46,747 bases of DNA from an uncultured Lachnospiraceae bacterium (GTDB taxonomy: Bacteria; Bacillota; Clostridia; Lachnospirales; Lachnospiraceae): NCBI GenBank assembly GCA_947594335.1, contig CANQEC010000001.1:1-46747 (forward strand). Direction: 5' to 3'. Of this stretch, positions 1 to 7,226 are shown one piece after another. The first letter of the stretch is position 1, and every line of letters starts with the position of its first letter. The notes under the pieces were generated by a model. The model did no database searches. It had not been told where the DNA came from and saw only the letters and a program-made list of their open reading frames with translations. The position numbers were made by a program, and so were the translations under genes.

Positions 1-399
1 GGGGCGGAAGCTCCGAAGAAAAAAGAGACGGTAAATTTCACAGCGGAGATCGTCAGCTGTTTTCATGAGGATCAGTACATTGGCTTTGTATTTAACAATG
101 AGGGGACGGCGGAAGGCCGTTACCGGATCGAACTGTATAATCTTGGCGGGAAGCAGAAAATGATGCTGGAGACGGATTACAGCTACAAGGGGATCCGGAT
201 GCAGAACGGACAGATTCTTCTGTACAACGACAACAGCTGCGCCGTGTATACAACGTCCGGCCATCTGTGGTTCCAGAGCAGCTATGAGAAAGAAGTCGTG
301 GACTTTTACTATTTTTCCGAATATCGAAAATATCTGGTCATCACGCAGGACAGCTTTGACCGGATCAGAATAGGCAAACAGGGGGGGAGCGAGTCATGA
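1..399 (+). CDS. DUF5711-like protein, C-terminal part (5' end outside window)
   Basis: The reading frame is open from base 1 to a TGA at 397-399, so 132 C-terminal residues are visible and the start lies upstream of the window. The visible part has short alternating beta-strand-like segments (for example YIGFVFNN, ILLYNDNS, LVITQDSF), as in beta-propeller-type proteins. In Lachnospiraceae, DUF5711 proteins are typically encoded just before a CvpA gene, which is the arrangement here. The stop overlaps the cvpA start in an ATGA, so the two are translationally coupled. The family name is inferred from context and fold texture; the function is unknown. Confidence 0.55.
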   Translation, partial: GAEAPKKKETVNFTAEIVSCFHEDQYIGFVFNNEGTAEGRYRIELYNLGGKQKMMLETDYSYKGIRMQNGQILLYNDNSCAVYTTSGHLWFQSSYEKEVVDFYYFSEYRKYLVITQDSFDRIRIGKQGGSES

Positions 400-1112
400 A
401 TCTGATGGAGGTAATCGCACTGCTGATTATTGTACTGTTCGCGGCGGGGGGACTTCGCAGGGGATTTGTGCGAAAGCTGGCGTCCATCCTCTCTCTGGTG
501 GGATCGATCGTGCTGGTTTCGCTGGTGCTTCCGCATATGACGCAGTTTCTGAAAGAACAGACGCCGGTCTATTCTTACATTGTGGAACGGTGCCAGAGCG
601 CGGCAGTTTTTCAGATCGGAGATTCTGCGCCCGATGCCCTCATGCTTCCGGATGAGGCACAGGCCCAGATTATCCAGAATCTTCCGCTCCCGGAATTTCT
701 CCAGAAGCAGCTTGTCAGGCATAACAACAGCGAGGGATACCTGGAGCTTGGCGTGAGCACTTTTCAGGATTATGTGATCAATTATGCGGCGGCCGCGATA
801 CTGAACGCCCTGGCGTTTATTCTGGCGGTTATGCTGGTACACGCGGTGATATGGATCGCCGTTTCGCTGCTGGAAAAGCTGACCCATGTTCCCGGGATCA
901 GCCTGCTGAACAGGCTGGCCGGCGGCGCGCTGGGACTTCTGCAGGGACTGTTCGTGCTTTGTCTGCTGTTCCTTCTGCTCTCTGTGTTTGAAGCTGTTCC
1001 TCAGGTGCAGGGTGTTCTGGAGATGGTTCGGAAAAGCGCGGTTCTGAATTTTCTCTATGAGACAAATCTGTTTCTGCGCATTGCGCTGCGCGCAGCCGCG
1101 GTTTTTGCGTAG
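396..1112 (+). CDS. CvpA-family (colicin V production type) membrane protein
   Basis: A 238-residue integral membrane protein. Hydrophobic segments lie near residues 4-20, 28-50, 130-157 and 170-198, the four-helix plan of the CvpA family. After the first helix it has the typical Gly-Gly-x-Arg-Arg-Gly turn (GGLRRGF). A hydrophilic loop of about 75 residues separates helix pairs 1-2 and 3-4. The ATG overlaps the upstream stop by 4 bp. CvpA proteins are widespread and were named for colicin V secretion in E. coli; the molecular role in Firmicutes is unsettled. The assignment rests on topology and family-like sequence, not on a catalytic motif. Confidence 0.8.
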   Translation: MNLMEVIALLIIVLFAAGGLRRGFVRKLASILSLVGSIVLVSLVLPHMTQFLKEQTPVYSYIVERCQSAAVFQIGDSAPDALMLPDEAQAQIIQNLPLPEFLQKQLVRHNNSEGYLELGVSTFQDYVINYAAAAILNALAFILAVMLVHAVIWIAVSLLEKLTHVPGISLLNRLAGGALGLLQGLFVLCLLFLLLSVFEAVPQVQGVLEMVRKSAVLNFLYETNLFLRIALRAAAVFA

Positions 1113-1126
1113 CAGGAGGAAGTGCT

Positions 1127-1233
1127 CCGGGAAAGTTTTCATGATCGGAGCTGCCTGTGTGCGGGTATAAAAGCAGGCAGGGAAAGTTCCGGGAAAGTTT
1201 TTATGATCGGAGCTGTCCGCGCGGGTACAAAAG
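1127..1233 (+). repeat. Imperfect tandem direct repeat between cvpA and the MBL gene
   Basis: Two copies of a 45-47 bp unit lie at 1127-1173 and 1189-1233 (period 62). Each begins CCGGGAAAGTTTT, continues ATGATCGGAGCTG, and ends GCGGGTAYAAAAG. The second copy ends 25 bp before the start codon of the metallo-beta-lactamase-fold gene. It looks like an old local duplication of the intergenic segment. No function can be read from it. Confidence 0.8.
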
Positions 1234-1258
1234 TTTGATCTGGGAGGGAGATCCGGGA

Positions 1259-2230
1259 ATGATACGGAAAATAATGGCGGCTGCGCTGGCGCTCCTGGCG
1301 TTTAGCGGGGCGGCGGCAGGTATATGGAAGATCAATCAGAAAGTCAACAGCCTTTCGGAGACTGTCCTGCAGATGCAGCAGGCGCGGCATCTTACAGCCG
1401 CGGAAGACCGGTGCGGCTATATTCCTGATCTGTTTCCCGCGAAAAAGGGCTGGAAGGTGACGCAGTTCGGAGACGTCTCACAGATGCAGGAGATGTGCTA
1501 TACGATCACGACGGATACAGGGCTGGTAATCATTGACGGCGGCTGGGAATACGAGGAGCCGCGTCTGCGGAATATCATTGCCCGGTACGGGAACAGTGTG
1601 GAGGCGTGGATACTGACGCATCCTCATGCGGATCATATATCGGCGTTTCTGAATATTTACAAGGATCCGCAGGGGATACAGATACATCACATCTATACGG
1701 TGGAGCTTCCGGACTATGATACGCTGAAGGCGAACGCCTCATGGGATGATTATTCTGCGCTGGAGCGTTTCCGCGGTCTTGAGATCCCGCAGCTGGAATA
1801 TCTTCATACGGGAGATGAGAGGGATATTCTCGGGCTTAAGATGGAGGTGCTGAGCGCGTACAGCGATAAGGTTGATGAACTTTCGAATGATCTCCTCAAC
1901 GATGGTTCCATGATGTTCCGTGTAAGCGGAGAGAGGGATTCCATGCTGTTCTGCGCGGATGTGGGGAAAAGCCTGACAGATTATCTGATCGAAGAGTACG
2001 GCCCAAAGCTGAAGTCAGATTATGTCCAGATGGGACACCATGGGTACGGTGGTCCGGGCTCTGCGTTTTATGAGGCGGCAGGCCCGAAAGCAGTCTTTTT
2101 TGACGCTCCGCATTCCCTGATGAGCGGTGAGTTTGAGAAGAGTACCGTGGAGAAAGAAAAACTGGTCCGTGATATGGGGTGCGTAATTTACAGTTATTAT
2201 ACGGCGCCGAATCAGATTCTGCTGGAATGA
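1259..2230 (+). CDS. Exported metallo-beta-lactamase-fold hydrolase
   Basis: A 323-residue protein with an N-terminal hydrophobic segment (residues 4-21) that acts as signal or membrane anchor. The catalytic domain follows from about residue 70. The metal-binding signature HPHADH is at 121-126, preceded by the strand VIIDGGW. Later motifs are a Cys-Ala-Asp-Val strand and GHHG, as in MBL-fold enzymes related to the ComEC hydrolase domain. I chose the ATG at 1259 because GGGAGGGAG lies just upstream; an in-frame ATG at 1157 lies within the repeated intergenic DNA and would add 34 unlikely residues. The substrate is unknown. Position downstream of cvpA suggests cotranscription. No terminator is evident before the strong promoter at 2242. 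Confidence 0.8.
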   Translation: MIRKIMAAALALLAFSGAAAGIWKINQKVNSLSETVLQMQQARHLTAAEDRCGYIPDLFPAKKGWKVTQFGDVSQMQEMCYTITTDTGLVIIDGGWEYEEPRLRNIIARYGNSVEAWILTHPHADHISAFLNIYKDPQGIQIHHIYTVELPDYDTLKANASWDDYSALERFRGLEIPQLEYLHTGDERDILGLKMEVLSAYSDKVDELSNDLLNDGSMMFRVSGERDSMLFCADVGKSLTDYLIEEYGPKLKSDYVQMGHHGYGGPGSAFYEAAGPKAVFFDAPHSLMSGEFEKSTVEKEKLVRDMGCVIYSYYTAPNQILLE

Positions 2231-2241
2231 ACTTTTTCCGG

Positions 2242-2270
2242 TTGACAAATCCATATCGGAATGCTACACT
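2242..2270 (+). promoter_or_regulatory. Sigma-A promoter of the trp transporter operon
   Basis: A consensus -35 TTGACA (2242-2247), a 17-bp spacer and a -10 TACACT (2265-2270). The predicted transcript starts near 2277, directly upstream of the T-box leader. Confidence 0.8.
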
Positions 2271-2276
2271 TTATTC

Positions 2277-2643
2277 CGACAAAGGAAGAAACCGATGAGA
2301 AAGAGTAGTAAGCATATTTGCGACATACCAGAGAGCTGCAGACGGTGGAAATGCGGCATGAAGCGGTTTGCCGAATGGACTTTCAAGGGCGATCTGAAAT
2401 GCCGGGGCACAGTAGGGGATGCCGGGAACCGAACCCGTTATCAATCTGGAGTGTATTGTCTGGAGAGCATGTCTTTGGGCAGAGCGGCGGCGGACTTATA
2501 AGCGCGAAGCAGTCTGTGGATCTGGCGCCTGTTTTCGGACAATGTTTTCAGTACACGCGAGAGTGGGCATTTGGCCAAAGTGAGTGGCACCGCGATAATA
2601 AGATTTTATTACCGTCTCAGATGAAAGTCTGGGGCGATTTTTA
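2277..2643 (+). ncRNA. T-box leader RNA, tryptophan specifier (UGG)
   Basis: The untranslated leader of the transporter operon has the hallmarks of a T-box. Stem I has the conserved AGAGAG near 2330-2335. The specifier context GAA-TGG-ACTTTCAAG places a UGG (Trp) codon at 2376-2378. The T-box consensus ending GTGGCACCGCG lies at 2577-2594. Its bulge UGGC (2585-2588) complements a tRNA 3' end of GCCA, which fits the G discriminator of tRNA-Trp. A terminator hairpin follows. Uncharged tRNA-Trp is expected to stabilise the antiterminator and switch the operon on when tryptophan is scarce. The weak ORFs across this stretch are not genes. Confidence 0.9.
2613..2643 (+). terminator. T-box regulatory terminator
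   Basis: A 9-bp stem, CGTCTCAGA (2613-2621) with TCTGGGGCG (2628-2636), has a 6-nt loop and is followed by a U-run at 2638-2642. It overlaps the expected competing antiterminator that includes the T-box sequence. Confidence 0.85.
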
Positions 2644-2726
2644 TGTCACGACAAATTATTCGCCTGGTATTCTTCCCGCGCACAGTAAACGGCTGAGGCC
2701 GCGAATCAGGAAAAGGAGAAAGGATT

Positions 2727-3731
2727 ATGAAAAAGAAAATTTTGGCATGTGCAGCAGGCTCCGTTATAGCGGCTATTATGATGGCGGGAACAGCTATGGC
2801 GGCAGAGTACAAGGTAGGTATTATTCAGTTTGTGGATGACGCTTCTCTGAATCAGATTGAGCAGGCCATTGAGGCTGAGCTGGACGCGAAATCTGCGGAA
2901 GGCGAAGATCAGTATATTTACGATGGCTATGTGTTTAACGGACAGGCGGATTCTACGACGCTGAACCAGATCGCTTCCCAGCTGATCGCGGACGAGGTGG
3001 ATGTGATCGTTCCGATCGCAACGCCGGCGGCGCAGATTGTGCAGTCTGCTACAGAAGATAATCAGATTCCGGTTGTTTTTTCAGCGGTATCCGATCCGGT
3101 AGGCGCAGGTCTTGTGGAATCAATGGAAGCTCCGGGAGCAAATATCACGGGTACGAGCGACGCGCTTGACACAAACGCGATTCTTGATCTGATGTTTATC
3201 GCGAACCCGGATATCGATAAGGTAGGATTCCTGTACAGCCAGTCGGAGGATTCTTCCAAGCAGCCGATCGCGGACGCGAAGGATTATCTGGATGAGAAGG
3301 GCATCGCGTATGTTGAGAAGACCGGAACGAACAATACAGAGGTTTCCCAGGCGGCGGATGCGCTGATTGCTGAGGAAGTTGACGCAATCTTCACTCCGAG
3401 CGACAATACGGTCATGACCGCGGAGCTGGCGATCTATGAAAAGCTGATCGAGGCCGGTATCCCGCACTATGCAGGAGCGGATTCTTTCGCGCTCAACGGA
3501 GCATTCTGCGGCTATGGCGTGGATTATGAGAACCTTGGAACCATGACGGCGGATATGGTCGTTGATATCCTTAATGGGGCTGCTCCGGCGGAGACAGCAG
3601 TTATGACTTTTGATAATGGTATCGCGACGATCAACACGGAGACCGCGGAGGCCCTGGGCCTGGATTACAGCGGCTTCGCGGATGTCTGCGCACAGGTAAA
3701 AGAGACGGTGACCGCTGAAGAATTTGAGTGA
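2727..3731 (+). CDS. trpX: Tryptophan ABC transporter substrate-binding protein (TrpX type)
   Basis: A 334-residue exported substrate-binding protein of the ABC_sub_bind (PF04392) type. After a signal peptide (residues 1-26, ending TAMA-A) the mature part begins YKVGIIQFVDD. It contains family-like motifs such as PIATPAAQ, VFSAVSDPVGAGLV, NITGTSD and FTPSDNTV. Tryptophan specificity is inferred from the Trp T-box in the leader and the TrpXYZ gene order. AAAGGAGAAAGG lies just before the ATG. Oddly, there is no lipobox cysteine at the cleavage site; the only early Cys is residue 8, within the signal sequence. Surface retention may therefore be unusual, or the start may differ. Confidence 0.88.
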   Translation: MKKKILACAAGSVIAAIMMAGTAMAAEYKVGIIQFVDDASLNQIEQAIEAELDAKSAEGEDQYIYDGYVFNGQADSTTLNQIASQLIADEVDVIVPIATPAAQIVQSATEDNQIPVVFSAVSDPVGAGLVESMEAPGANITGTSDALDTNAILDLMFIANPDIDKVGFLYSQSEDSSKQPIADAKDYLDEKGIAYVEKTGTNNTEVSQAADALIAEEVDAIFTPSDNTVMTAELAIYEKLIEAGIPHYAGADSFALNGAFCGYGVDYENLGTMTADMVVDILNGAAPAETAVMTFDNGIATINTETAEALGLDYSGFADVCAQVKETVTAEEFE

Positions 3732-4060
3732 TAAAGCCCAGTCTCCATGCAAAACAGTCGGCAAGCTTGCTTGCCAGGCTGGATTTGCATGAGAGACGCT
3801 AACATACATGAGCAAAGCAGCAATTGCGAACGAAGAGAGCAATGCGGTGCCGCGTGCCAGTGGCGCGCGTTAGGCACGGACCGAAACGAAGTGAAGACTT
3901 TGCTCATGTATGTAGGAGCGCGGGAGTGCGGGAGCACGGAGCGATCCGTGGCTTTATCAGAAAAACAGTCCGTTTCAGGGACAGCAGGCAAATTTATTTG
4001 TCTGTCTGGCCATGCTTTAGCGACGCTAACATACATGAGCAAAGCATCACAGACTCAAAG
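3729..4060 (+). repeat. Palindromic repeat element between trpX and trpY
   Basis: This 357-bp gene-free stretch holds a complex repeat. ACATACATGAGCAAAG occurs at 3802-3817 and 4029-4044, and its exact reverse complement lies at 3898-3913, so the first and the inverted copy can form a long hairpin. A 10-bp inverted repeat TGATAAAGCC/GGCTTTATCA (3729-3738 and 3950-3959) encloses the hairpin and includes the trpX stop. A longer imperfect direct repeat begins AAAACAGTC near 3750 and 3963. It resembles a non-coding mobile (MITE-like) element. The short ORFs inside are not convincing genes. The trpY SD (GAAGGAGA) follows. Confidence 0.75.
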
Positions 4061-4088
4061 CAGCACAGACTAATAGAAGGAGACACGT

Positions 4089-5021
4089 ATGGGTTCATTG
4101 TTATCGCTTCCAGTGATCATCAGCGCACTGGAACTTGGTTTTATCTACGCGCTTGTGGCGCTGGCACTGTTCCTGAGTTATTCGATTCTGAACATTGCCG
4201 ATCTGTCCACAGACGGATGTTTCACGCTTGGCTGCGCTGTCGGCGCGCAGGTGGTGATCATGGGACATCCGATTCTGGCCTTGTTTGCCGCGATGCTGGC
4301 AGGCGTGTGCTCAGGTTATATTATGGCGTTACTGCAGACGAAGCTGGGAGTAGAATCCATACTCGCCGGGATTATCGTGAATACAGGACTGTATACGGTC
4401 AATCTGGCTGTCATGGGATTTTCGTCGAATCTTTCCATCTTTAAAAGCGACACAATCTATTCCTTATTTAAAGATATGCTGGGGAATACCTCCTACAAGC
4501 TGGTTGTTTCCATCGTGATCGTGCTGGCTGCCTGCGCGGCCATGGCATGGTTCCTCGGAACAAGGCTTGGTCTGTCTATCCGGGCGACCGGCGACAATTC
4601 GGATATGGTGAAAGCTTCGAGCATCAATCCCGGTTTTACCATTACGGTCGGACTGTGCATCTCAGGTTCTTTGACCGCGCTGTCCGGCTGTCTGATCGGG
4701 CAGTATCAGAAGTCATGCGATATTAACCTCGGGACAGGCATGGTTACGATCGCGCTGGCAAGTCTGATCATTGGAGAAACGCTGGTCGGGAAGAGCAGTA
4801 TTTTCCGCAGGATCGCCGGCGTCATTATCGGCAGCTGCCTGTACCGTTTTGCGATTGCAGTCGCGCTTCGCCTGCATATTCCGGCGGAGTGCCTGAAGCT
4901 GGTATCCGCGGTGATCGTTGCGGTGGCCATCGCCTCCCCGTATCTGAAGAGTCAGGTTGCCTTCCAGAGAAGGAAGATGGCGGCCGTCTCCGCCGGGAAA
5001 GGAGGAGATGGCGCATGTTAA
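4089..5021 (+). CDS. trpY: Tryptophan ABC transporter permease (TrpY type)
   Basis: A 310-residue polytopic protein with about eight to nine hydrophobic helices, of the BPD_transp_2 permease group. The N-terminal region (ISALELGFIYALVALALF, then LSTDGCFTLG) and the loop LGTRLGLSIRATGDN, which resembles the coupling-helix region, are typical of the permeases paired with TrpX-type binding proteins. The start is fixed by AGAAGGAGACACGT before the ATG. Its last 15 codons lie inside a 68-bp tandem duplication, so the C-terminus is repeated almost exactly in the following micro-ORF. Specificity for tryptophan is inferred from the T-box. Confidence 0.87.
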   Translation: MGSLLSLPVIISALELGFIYALVALALFLSYSILNIADLSTDGCFTLGCAVGAQVVIMGHPILALFAAMLAGVCSGYIMALLQTKLGVESILAGIIVNTGLYTVNLAVMGFSSNLSIFKSDTIYSLFKDMLGNTSYKLVVSIVIVLAACAAMAWFLGTRLGLSIRATGDNSDMVKASSINPGFTITVGLCISGSLTALSGCLIGQYQKSCDINLGTGMVTIALASLIIGETLVGKSSIFRRIAGVIIGSCLYRFAIAVALRLHIPAECLKLVSAVIVAVAIASPYLKSQVAFQRRKMAAVSAGKGGDGAC

Positions 5022-5109
5022 GAACAGGGAATGAGAGAAAAAGCATGGCAGTCTTCTCTGTCGGGAAAGGAGGGGACGGCGCATGCTGAGACTGGTGAAT
5101 GTGAAGAAG
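4974..5109 (+). repeat. Tandem duplication of the trpY/trpZ junction (68-bp unit)
   Basis: Two diverged copies of a 68-bp unit (about 4974-5041 and 5042-5109) each contain the end of the permease frame, the SD CGGGAAAGGAGG, and a GGCGCATG start. ATGs at 5015 and 5083 are exactly 68 bp apart. Confidence 0.85.
5015..5089 (+). CDS. Chimeric micro-ORF created by the trpY/trpZ junction duplication
   Basis: A 24-codon frame starts at the duplicated trpZ-like ATG (MLRTGNER, compare MLRLVNVK of trpZ) and ends with a copy of the permease tail (GKGGDGAC). It overlaps the trpY stop at its 5' end and the trpZ start at its 3' end, and it has a good SD (AAAGGAGG). It may only relay translating ribosomes from trpY to trpZ. 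It may also be untranslated or functionless; expression is not demonstrated. Confidence 0.4.
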   Translation: MLRTGNERKSMAVFSVGKGGDGAC

Positions 5110-5889
5110 GTGTTCAACGCCGGAACCGTCAATGAGAAGGTTGCGCTTGACGGTGTGACTCTGACGGTCAATGACGGCGATTTTGCCACGATCATTGGCA
5201 GCAACGGCGCCGGAAAATCCACGCTGTTCAACTGTATCGGCGGCAGCTTCTATGTGGATGAAGGCAGTGTGTTTCTCGACGACAGGAATATTACCTACGT
5301 GCCCGACTATAAGCGGGCGGTGGAGATCGGCCGGCTCTTTCAGGATCCGATGAAAGGCACGGCTCCGCATATGACGATCGAGGAAAATCTGGCGCTTGCG
5401 TATCTGCGCGTGGCAAAGAAAAAATCTGTTTTTTCAAGAATCAGCCAGACGGAGCGCAATATGTTCCGCGAAAGGCTTGCGCTTCTTGATATGGGCCTTG
5501 AGGATCGGATGAAGCAGCCGGTCGGGCTGCTCTCAGGCGGCCAGAGACAGGCGCTTACCCTTCTGATGGCGACGCTGATCCCGCCGAAGATCCTGCTCCT
5601 TGACGAACACACGGCGGCGCTTGACCCGGCCACAGCGGATAAAGTTATCGATCTGACAAAGAGGGTTGTGCAGGAGAACCATCTGGCCTGCCTGATGATC
5701 ACGCACAACATGCATTCCGCTCTGGAGATGGGGAACCGGACGCTGATGATGGACTCCGGAAAAATTGTGCTGGATATCAGCGGCGAAGAGCGCGACGGGC
5801 TGACTGTTGACGGACTGCTGGAAAAGTTCAGCGCCGGGGCAGGCAAAGAACTCGACAACGACAGAATATTGTTTTCAAAGGTAGAGTGA
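5083..5889 (+). CDS. trpZ: Tryptophan ABC transporter ATP-binding protein (TrpZ type)
   Basis: A 268-residue ABC ATPase. Walker A GSNGAGKST is at residues 39-47, the Q-loop is around LFQDP, the signature LSGGQRQ is near 151-157, Walker B with the catalytic Glu is ILLLDEH, and the H-loop is MITHNM. It energises the TrpXY importer. The start at 5083 follows GGAAAGGAGG. The upstream 75-bp micro-ORF ends across this start, so initiation may be coupled. The length matches the family. The C-terminal residues carry no obvious additional domain. Confidence 0.9.
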   Translation: MLRLVNVKKVFNAGTVNEKVALDGVTLTVNDGDFATIIGSNGAGKSTLFNCIGGSFYVDEGSVFLDDRNITYVPDYKRAVEIGRLFQDPMKGTAPHMTIEENLALAYLRVAKKKSVFSRISQTERNMFRERLALLDMGLEDRMKQPVGLLSGGQRQALTLLMATLIPPKILLLDEHTAALDPATADKVIDLTKRVVQENHLACLMITHNMHSALEMGNRTLMMDSGKIVLDISGEERDGLTVDGLLEKFSAGAGKELDNDRILFSKVE

Positions 5890-5899
5890 TCTGCAGGAT

Positions 5900-6961
5900 A
5901 TGAGGAAATGGATAAAAAGAACCGGGATAGCAGCGCTGCTGTCCGCCTGCGTGCTTTCCGGCGGATGTGCGATGGGCGGGGCGACCGGTGAGAACACAGT
6001 GGCGGGAAACGAGGCTCTTGAAGAAGGCAATTATGGGAAGGCACAGGAGCTGTTCTCAAAAGCGGTGGAGAACGGCGAGGTAAAGGTTCTGGCGTATCGG
6101 GGACTGGGTATGGCGTGTATGGGACTTGCGCAGTACGAGGACGCGGCAGATGCTTTTGAGAACGCGATCGACAGTGCGGACCGGAAAATGCCAAAGACGG
6201 TCAAAGATATCCGTCTCTATCTTTCCTCTGTAAAATACCGGCTGGGAGATTACGAGGATACCGAAAAAATATGCAGCGAGATTCTTGCGGATGAGGATGA
6301 GCCCAGCGTGGACGCGTATTTTCTGCGGGGAGCAAGCCTTCTGATGCAGGGCAGCGAAGAAGAGGCAAGAAAAGATTTTGACGCTGCCGCCGCCATCACC
6401 CCGGATGACTATATGTTGTATTTGAATATTTATGAGTGCTATGAAAAGGCAAATCTGTCGGGAACGGGAAGCTCCTACCTCCAGAGCGCTCTGGATATCC
6501 ATGGGGATACGATGGAGGACGCCTGTCACAGAGGCCGGATCTATTATTATCTTGAGGATTATGAGAAGGCACAGAGCGAGCTGATCCATCCGGCGGAGGA
6601 GAAACATGAAGAGTCCATGTTTCTGCTGGGACAGGTGTATCTGGCTCTTGAGGATTATACGCACGCGCGGAATATGTATGAGAATATACATGCCTCGTTC
6701 GGTGAGAGCGCGCAGTATTATAATGGAATGGCAATGTGCGCGATGAAAGAGGAAAAGTACGATGAGGCGCTGCAGTATATACAGCAGGGACTTCTGATGG
6801 ACGGCTATTCCGGAAAGCAGGAACTGTATTTTAATGAAATGGTTGCCTACGAGAAAAAGCTTGATTTCGAGACGGCAAAGCAGAAAGCGCAGGAATATGT
6901 CGTCAGATATCCATCGGATGAGCGCGGACAAAAGGAAGTGCAGTTTTTGCAGTCGCGATGA
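5900..6961 (+). CDS. TPR-repeat lipoprotein
   Basis: A 353-residue protein that starts 10 bp after trpZ and is probably cotranscribed. The N-terminus is a lipoprotein signal: positives (MRKWIKR), a hydrophobic core, then LSGGC with Cys23 the likely lipidated residue (LSAC with Cys17 is an alternative). From about residue 35 it consists of tetratricopeptide-type helix pairs, for example EALEEGNYGKAQELFSKAV, GLAQYEDAADAFENAI and YDEALQYIQQGLLMDG. No enzymatic motif is visible. It is likely a surface scaffold. Linkage to the tryptophan transporter is positional only. Confidence 0.8.
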   Translation: MRKWIKRTGIAALLSACVLSGGCAMGGATGENTVAGNEALEEGNYGKAQELFSKAVENGEVKVLAYRGLGMACMGLAQYEDAADAFENAIDSADRKMPKTVKDIRLYLSSVKYRLGDYEDTEKICSEILADEDEPSVDAYFLRGASLLMQGSEEEARKDFDAAAAITPDDYMLYLNIYECYEKANLSGTGSSYLQSALDIHGDTMEDACHRGRIYYYLEDYEKAQSELIHPAEEKHEESMFLLGQVYLALEDYTHARNMYENIHASFGESAQYYNGMAMCAMKEEKYDEALQYIQQGLLMDGYSGKQELYFNEMVAYEKKLDFETAKQKAQEYVVRYPSDERGQKEVQFLQSR

Positions 6962-6988
6962 AAATATAAAAATAGCAGGGAAATATGA

Positions 6989-7031
6989 CCGGCTTTTGAT
7001 CCTGTGCCGCAGGGTTGAGAGCCGGATTTTT
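6989..7031 (+). terminator. Terminator of the trp transporter/TPR operon
   Basis: Imperfect stem CCGGCT...AGCCGG (6989-7025), extended inside by TCCTG/CAGGG pairs, followed by ATTTTT at 7026-7031. Confidence 0.75.
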
Positions 7032-7036
7032 ATGCG

Positions 7037-7136
7037 CAGGCCCGCATGAGGAAGATAGCTGCCAAGGCAGCATGCGGGCCGCGCAGCCGGGCAGGAGAAA
7101 TCATTCCTGCCCGATTTTATCAGGCCCGCATAAGGG
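7037..7136 (+). repeat. Two-hairpin dispersed repeat, copy A (plus a partial second unit)
   Basis: Hairpin 1 pairs GGCCCGCAT with ATGCGGGCC, with an inner GCTGCC/GGCAGC stem. Hairpin 2 pairs GGGCAGGA with TCCTGCCC and ends CCGATT at 7116. A second unit begins at 7121 (CAGGCCCGCATAAGG) and breaks off. It is related to copies near 17564, 33719, 35620 and 42526. Confidence 0.8.
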
Positions 7137-7148
7137 AAATAGAGATTA

Positions 7149-7177
7149 TTTAGAGATAGTTTAAAGATTATTTAGAG
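7149..7177 (+). promoter_or_regulatory. Three 11-bp-phased TTTARAG repeats, candidate response-regulator operator
   Basis: TTTAGAG (7149), TTTAAAG (7160) and TTTAGAG (7171) start exactly 11 bp apart. The 14-mer GATTATTTAGAGAT is duplicated exactly at 7144-7157 and 7166-7179. Direct heptamers with 11-bp phasing are the known binding pattern of OmpR/PhoB-family regulators such as B. subtilis PhoP. A possible -10 (TACAGT) follows at 7188-7193. The regulator is unidentified. Confidence 0.5.
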
Positions 7178-7226
7178 ATTTGTGTGCTACAGTGGAGATA
7201 ATCACAGGGATAAGGAGGATAAATTT

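Noticed and set aside
309..1142. Long minus-strand ORF (277 codons) opposite cvpA
   Set aside because: It lies antisense to a convincing membrane-protein gene, has no SD, and its Arg/Gln/His-rich product is typical of a reverse-frame shadow.
2318..2839. 173-codon plus-strand ORF across the trp leader
   Set aside because: It covers the T-box and its terminator and runs into trpX in another frame; the conserved RNA features explain the sequence better.
3665..4042. Overlapping ORFs on both strands within the trpX-trpY spacer
   Set aside because: They arise from the inverted repeat itself; similar peptide strings on both strands reflect the palindrome, not coding.
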